Shown piece by piece: positions 30,686 to 34,565 of a DNA stretch of 34,565 nucleotides (the first letter of the stretch is position 1; each line of letters starts with the position of its first letter). The notes beneath the pieces are model-generated. The model saw only the letters and a list, made by a program, of their open reading frames with translations. It was not told where the DNA came from and ran no database searches. Origin of the DNA: an uncultured Akkermansia sp. Lineage in GTDB: Bacteria > Verrucomicrobiota > Verrucomicrobiia > Verrucomicrobiales > Akkermansiaceae. The stretch lies in contig CANQAD010000018.1 in NCBI GenBank assembly GCA_947588735.1, positions 1-34,565 on the forward strand, in the 5' to 3' direction. Made by a program: the position numbers and the translations under genes.

Positions 30686-31759
30686 TTAACCTGGCACACT
30701 ATGTTCGTTGATTTGCTTGACGCAGAAGTCATACATATCGCTTGTCGTGAGGGCTTCCTTGTACCAATCCACCGTCTTGTGCACCGCCTCCTGCAGCCCC
30801 CATCTCGCTTCCCACCGCAACATCGTGTACGCCTTGGTCACATCCAGATTCAGCAGCGTGTTCTCATGCATAGCGTTCGGGTCGCTGGCATCCACCACGC
30901 TCCCCTTGCCGTAGTACTCCACGAGAGTTTGCACCACTTCCATCACTGTCTTGTTCGCCTTGAGTTGAGGACCGAAGTTGAAGCAGGTCGCGTACTTCAC
31001 CGGGTCTTCCATGAGCCGCTGACCCACGCGCAGGTAGCCGGAGAGAGGCTCCAGCACGTGCTCCCAAGGGCGCGTGGCTTTCGGGTTGCGCACCTGAATC
31101 GGCTTGCCCTCCTCAATGCTGCGGATGCAGTCCGGGATGATGCGGTTGGCCGACCAATCGCCGCCGCCGATGACATTACCCGCACGTACGGATGCCACGG
31201 CTTTTCCGTGTTCCGCATAGCGAGCAGGGTTGAAGTAGGATTGCCGGTAGGCATGAATCATGAGTTCTGCGCATCCCTTGGAGGCCGAATAAGGGTCTTC
31301 TCCGCCCATGCGATCCGTCTCCTTGTAACCCCAGATCTGTTCGCGATTCTCATAGCATTTGTCTGAGGTGATCATGACGGCTGTCCGCAAACAATCATGC
31401 TTCCGCACGCACTCCAGCACATTCAGACTCCCCATGATGTTCGTCTCGAAAGTGGTTTTGGGCTGCTCGTAGGAGGTGCGAACGAGGGCTTGCGCCGCCA
31501 GGTGAAAGACAATTTCAGGCCGGTACTTCTCGATGGCTGCACTGAGGGTGTCCAAATCCCGCACATCCCCGCGCAGGTCAGCGTGCAGATGTTCATACAA
31601 GTGCGAAGCGCAGTAATTCCCCTTCTTCGAGTACGGTTCCAGCGCATAGCCCACCACTTTCGCTCCCATCATCGTGAGCCAGATCGCCAGCCACGAGCCC
31701 TTAAAGCCGGTGTGTCCCGTCACCAACACCGTCTTGCCTTTGTATGCGTCGTTATACAT
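30686..31759 (-). CDS. rfbG: CDP-glucose 4,6-dehydratase
   Basis: A 357-residue extended SDR enzyme that converts CDP-glucose to CDP-4-keto-6-deoxyglucose. It has the NAD-binding GHTGFKG at 15-21, a VFHLAAQALVR block, the TSDKCYEN segment typical of RfbG, the catalytic YSASK motif, VRAGNVIGGGDWS, and RPWEHVLEPLSGYL. Its start overlaps the stop of the upstream SDR gene by 8 bp. With rfbF two genes upstream it forms a complete route from glucose-1-phosphate to the 4-keto-6-deoxy intermediate. The base composition is higher in G+C than that of the genes that follow. Confidence 0.95.
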   Translation of the reverse strand: MYNDAYKGKTVLVTGHTGFKGSWLAIWLTMMGAKVVGYALEPYSKKGNYCASHLYEHLHADLRGDVRDLDTLSAAIEKYRPEIVFHLAAQALVRTSYEQPKTTFETNIMGSLNVLECVRKHDCLRTAVMITSDKCYENREQIWGYKETDRMGGEDPYSASKGCAELMIHAYRQSYFNPARYAEHGKAVASVRAGNVIGGGDWSANRIIPDCIRSIEEGKPIQVRNPKATRPWEHVLEPLSGYLRVGQRLMEDPVKYATCFNFGPQLKANKTVMEVVQTLVEYYGKGSVVDASDPNAMHENTLLNLDVTKAYTMLRWEARWGLQEAVHKTVDWYKEALTTSDMYDFCVKQINEHSVPG

Positions 31760-32660
31760 GTTCTTTCCACTCTTGAATGGTTTCTTTTAGTCCTGACTCC
31801 AAGTCGTACTTTTGCTGCCAGTCGATGGAACAAAGCTTGCTATTATCTCCGACTAGTATTTCATGCTTCGGGGCACCGGGAAGCGCCCCCCATAAGATTT
31901 TTCCACGAAAGTCTGTGAGCTTGGCGATGGTTTCCACAATATCACGCAGCTGCACCGGTTTTCCGGAGCAAATGTTCACAGCCCCGGAGAGTTCGCTCTC
32001 AAACACGTCCGCAATTCCCCGCGCCGTGTCTTTGATATATAGAAAATCTTTGTAATTGAGACAATGGCTTATCCTCACATCTTCGCCTCTCATGCACGAT
32101 TCAATGACTGATGGAATGAGCCTGAAAGAACGCTTATCTCCGTATCCGAAGCAATTAAAGGGACGAGGCCATTGGAAGCGCAACCCATTCTTTGCACAGT
32201 AGATACGCGCTACTCGGTAAAGTGAGTTTTTGCCATCACCATACAAGGTGCCCGGACTCGTTGGAGTCTCATCTTCACGCATAAAGCCGTACTTATACTC
32301 ATATTCTGCGCATGTACCGCTCCCCAAGAAATGTTTTCCCCCTCCACTGGCAAAACATTCCAATAGGTGCAAACTAGCCGTCAGCCAACTCATATTCAAG
32401 TTATGAACGTGCGCTTCAAGTCCCACATACCACGCCAGATGCAGCAGATGCGTAAACTTCTCTTGCGCCATGAATGACTCCACCGCTGCGGTATCCAGCA
32501 AATCCAGTCGGTGGACGGTGACGCCGGGATGCGGCTTCACCTCCCCGCTGTGCACCACGGCGTGTACGCGGTAGCCGCGCCGCAAAAGCTCCGCCAGCAC
32601 ATGCGATCCGATGAAACCCGAAGCGCCCGTGAGAAGAATCTTTTTGTCCTGCGTACTCAT
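31752..32660 (-). CDS. NAD-dependent epimerase/reductase (SDR) of the CDP-deoxyhexose pathway
   Basis: A 302-residue extended short-chain dehydrogenase with GASGFIG at 12-18, the SGTCAEY segment and a YGDGK active-site motif (Y-x3-K). It sits between rfbF and rfbG, so its substrate is probably the CDP-4-keto-6-deoxyhexose made by RfbG. It could act as a 4-reductase or epimerase (compare RfbJ/RfbS, CDP-abequose and CDP-paratose synthases). Start 32660 is chosen because ATGA overlaps the rfbF stop; an in-frame ATG 5 codons upstream is the alternative. It overlaps rfbG by 8 bp, so the three genes are one transcriptional unit. Confidence 0.85.
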   Translation of the reverse strand: MSTQDKKILLTGASGFIGSHVLAELLRRGYRVHAVVHSGEVKPHPGVTVHRLDLLDTAAVESFMAQEKFTHLLHLAWYVGLEAHVHNLNMSWLTASLHLLECFASGGGKHFLGSGTCAEYEYKYGFMREDETPTSPGTLYGDGKNSLYRVARIYCAKNGLRFQWPRPFNCFGYGDKRSFRLIPSVIESCMRGEDVRISHCLNYKDFLYIKDTARGIADVFESELSGAVNICSGKPVQLRDIVETIAKLTDFRGKILWGALPGAPKHEILVGDNSKLCSIDWQQKYDLESGLKETIQEWKEHV

Positions 32661-33433
32661 GACCAAACTTTCCATGGCGCTTTGTTGCGTTCCCAGAGAC
32701 CGTTGAGCAAGGATTTGTCACGCTGTGTATCCATGCACTGCCAGAAGCCGCGGTGCTTGTAAGCCCCCAGTTGTCCGGCTGCTGCGAGCTTTTCCAGAGG
32801 TTCGCGCTCGAAGATTACGTCATCCCCCGTCCCGATGTAGTCGAACACCTCCGGCTGGCAGACAAAGAAGCCTCCGTTGATCCAGCTGGCGTCGTCCATG
32901 ACCTTTTCGGCAAACGCGCTCACTGTGCCATCCCCATCGATCGACATGGTCCCAAAGCGATTTGCCACCTGTACGGCCGTACAGGTGCACAGTTTCCCGG
33001 AATGCCTGTGGTATTCCAGCAGCTTGGCAACATCCACATCGGCCACCCCATCTCCATAGGTGAGCACAAAAGGCTCGTTGCCGATGTGTCGGCGAGCCTG
33101 AGCAATGCGCCCGCCCGTCATGGTATTTTCCCCCGTGTAGAGCATCGTGACCCGCCACGGTTCCACCCGCATTTTGTGCAACTCCACGCTATTGTGCTCC
33201 ATGTCCACCGTGAGGTCGGAGTATCGCTCGTAGTAACTCACGAAGAAGTTTTTGATCACGTGCGACAGGTACCCTGTGAGGATCACGAAGTCATGGTGAC
33301 CGTAGTGAGAATAGATTTTCATGATGTGCCACAGAATGGGGTGACCCCCAACCTGCACCATCGGCTTGGGGATCACCTGCGTCTCTTCGCCGAGCCTCGT
33401 ACCAAGCCCTCCTGCTAGAATCACTACTTTCAT
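32657..33433 (-). CDS. rfbF: Glucose-1-phosphate cytidylyltransferase
   Basis: A 258-residue enzyme forming CDP-glucose from CTP and glucose-1-phosphate, the first step of CDP-deoxyhexose synthesis. The nucleotide-binding LAGGLGTRLGEET (6-18), IPKPMV, the VDMEHNSVELH block, LTYGDGVADVD and the substrate-site KHRGFWQCMDTQRD are all typical of RfbF. Length equals that of the Salmonella enzyme (257). No 3,6-dideoxy gene (rfbH) follows in the window. Confidence 0.96.
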   Translation of the reverse strand: MKVVILAGGLGTRLGEETQVIPKPMVQVGGHPILWHIMKIYSHYGHHDFVILTGYLSHVIKNFFVSYYERYSDLTVDMEHNSVELHKMRVEPWRVTMLYTGENTMTGGRIAQARRHIGNEPFVLTYGDGVADVDVAKLLEYHRHSGKLCTCTAVQVANRFGTMSIDGDGTVSAFAEKVMDDASWINGGFFVCQPEVFDYIGTGDDVIFEREPLEKLAAAGQLGAYKHRGFWQCMDTQRDKSLLNGLWERNKAPWKVWS

Positions 33434-33470
33434 AAAACAGAATGTTATTAAAGCGCTATATTTTTTGATG

Positions 33471-34511
33471 TTAAGATGTTTGAGCGCGTCGCCACGCTTG
33501 GTTACAGCGCATGCGGGCTACTTGCTGCTCATACCGCATTTGCCACCCACCTCGAAACAGGGCGCTGTTCAGACGGTAGCGCAAAATGCGTAACCAACGA
33601 ACCACAGAAGAAATGAACTTACGCTCGTTTTCAGGACGCACATCGGGCTCTGTGGAACCGAGGAAGAAAGTAGGGAGATGCCGAACGCGAGCCCCAGTGG
33701 AAACCTGTTCATGAATGAATATGGCGGTGAGGTGTTCCCCGAGGTATCCGCAGAAGCGTTTATCTGCAGCATTAAATGAGGAGCTATCAACAGATTTTCT
33801 CACATGCTGCAAAACATCAAACAGATAGGCGGCATATTTTCCGAAAAAGTCGCGCCTCCAAATCGCCATATTCCATTGATAAGCACGTGTGCCTTGCAAG
33901 TATTCTTGAGCATAGCGGCTCCGCTCGGGGTAGTGAGTATCTAAGTATTGAAGAGCTTCTGATAAGCCGATGTTGCCGGGATTTTTCTCAATGACGCGGC
34001 AGGGTTCGGGGGGGAATTTCGTCCATGTGTAGCGTCCTTCACCCACTTTCAGGCGGTAGGCCTGCACGGGTTCCGGGGCGTAGAGGGCATAATCACCCAA
34101 ATGAAGATTGGACAAGTCATTCATCAGGAAATGCAACTCAGCGCAGGGCTTTTTGTAGGGGACAATGATGCCTCCCGTGCAGGGAACTGAAGGAAGGAAC
34201 CCGCGGCGATAATGGATGAAACCGATGTAATCCGGGCTGCCAAGCTTGTCATAATTCTTCCACGCCCAGAAGATGGCAGAGAGCTCGGAAAAGTTGCGAT
34301 GCTGGGCGGAGATATTCATCCCCGTGTCATCTCCGATGCAATGTTCCTGCATCCAGCTCGCATCCTCGAAGCAAAGGACGTTATCATCATCATCATCAGA
34401 ACGACCACAGTGGATGGGAACGTAGATATCCCTGCCGCGATCCCCATCAAGACACGGGAGCGCGGTCGGCTTGTGGCAACATACCAGTATCTTGAGACTT
34501 GGGCAACTCAT
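33471..34511 (-). CDS. DUF4422 glycosyltransferase
   Basis: A 346-residue protein matching the DUF4422 family, seen in capsule and exopolysaccharide clusters and treated as glycosyltransferases. The KILVCCHKPTALP start, YVPIHCGRSDDD, GDDTGMNIS, FSELSAIFWAWKNY, DYIGFIHYRRGF and YQWNMAIWRRDFF blocks are characteristic. A run of seven G on the plus strand (34008-34014) encodes the KFPPEP segment, and a (ATC)5 run at 34383-34397 encodes five aspartates. The start overlaps the stop of an upstream partial gene (ATGA). Base composition is higher in G+C than in the downstream polysaccharide genes. Confidence 0.85.
   Translation of the reverse strand: MSCPSLKILVCCHKPTALPCLDGDRGRDIYVPIHCGRSDDDDDNVLCFEDASWMQEHCIGDDTGMNISAQHRNFSELSAIFWAWKNYDKLGSPDYIGFIHYRRGFLPSVPCTGGIIVPYKKPCAELHFLMNDLSNLHLGDYALYAPEPVQAYRLKVGEGRYTWTKFPPEPCRVIEKNPGNIGLSEALQYLDTHYPERSRYAQEYLQGTRAYQWNMAIWRRDFFGKYAAYLFDVLQHVRKSVDSSSFNAADKRFCGYLGEHLTAIFIHEQVSTGARVRHLPTFFLGSTEPDVRPENERKFISSVVRWLRILRYRLNSALFRGGWQMRYEQQVARMRCNQAWRRAQTS
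34008..34014. repeat. Seven-base G/C tract in the DUF4422 gene
   Basis: Seven G on the plus strand. Only three runs of seven or more G/C occur in the window, all in polysaccharide genes (the others are 22760-22767 and 24358-24365). Confidence 0.6.
34383..34397. repeat. ATC trinucleotide repeat in the DUF4422 gene
   Basis: Five ATC units in frame give a run of aspartates (SDDDDDNV) on the minus strand. Copy-number change would not shift the frame. Confidence 0.5.
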
Positions 34512-34564
34512 GGCAGGAGCATCATGCGTTCGTTGTCGGCTACATCAATCACCTGACCGGTGAA
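34508..34564 (-). CDS. C-terminal end of an upstream polysaccharide gene (partial)
   Basis: Reading the minus strand from the edge of the window, an open frame gives FTGQVIDVADNERMMLLP and a TGA at 34510-34508. The stop overlaps the DUF4422 start in an ATGA, the usual sign of translational coupling in this cluster. Only 18 residues are visible, so the product cannot be named; the gene is expected to belong to the same operon. Confidence 0.5.
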   Translation of the reverse strand, partial: FTGQVIDVADNERMMLLP

Positions 34565-34565
34565 T

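Overview
The window looks like chromosomal DNA from a gut-type Verrucomicrobiota bacterium of the Akkermansia group. The reasons are two large autotransporters with the short, leucine-rich signal peptides typical of that group, a type III glutamine synthetase, a cytochrome bd operon led by a DUF4492 gene, and few Shine-Dalgarno sequences. This is inference from sequence features; no database search was possible. Nearly all genes lie on the minus strand. The exceptions are a transposase remnant (1-207), a GT25 glycosyltransferase (381-1172) and a secreted DUF4139-like protein (17870-19459).

Layout: (1) 1-1640, the IS4-type transposase tail, a GT25 enzyme and about 470 bp with no recognised gene. 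(2) 4548-1644, DUF4492-cydA-cydB. (3) 4586-11120, two tandem autotransporter genes. Their 3' 1.5 kb (barrel, linker and terminator) match base for base while their passengers differ. Each is preceded by a 147-bp segment bounded by short inverted repeats, and the segment lies in opposite orientations at the two loci. I read these as two phase-variable invertible switches. (4) 13359-11172, glutamine synthetase III with a consensus sigma-54 promoter, then tRNA-Arg(CCT). (5) 17381-13871, an operon of a coiled-coil membrane protein, metF, a TPR membrane protein and an unknown gene. (6) 17870-19459, a secreted DUF4139-like protein convergent with a parC-like topoisomerase gene (21585-19468). (7) 22193-21855, a small winged-helix regulator. 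(8) 34565-22423, a long polysaccharide (O-antigen or capsule) cluster read on the minus strand.

The polysaccharide cluster has two parts. The upstream part (34.5-30.7 kb, base composition like the rest) holds a DUF4422 glycosyltransferase and an rfbF-SDR-rfbG set that makes a CDP-deoxyhexose. The downstream part (30.6-22.4 kb) is visibly AT-rich and looks acquired. It holds a GT2 fused to a sialyltransferase-like domain, a second GT2, and a cytidylyltransferase/HMGL-type aldolase/HAD phosphatase trio resembling an alternative Kdo-like or ulosonate-like CMP-sugar pathway. It ends with an O-acetylation pair (acyltransferase 3 plus an AlgJ-like SGNH protein). Seven- or eight-base G/C runs occur only in three genes of this cluster, including both O-acetylation genes. 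Invertible segments at the autotransporters and slippage tracts in the polysaccharide genes suggest a locus built for surface variation.
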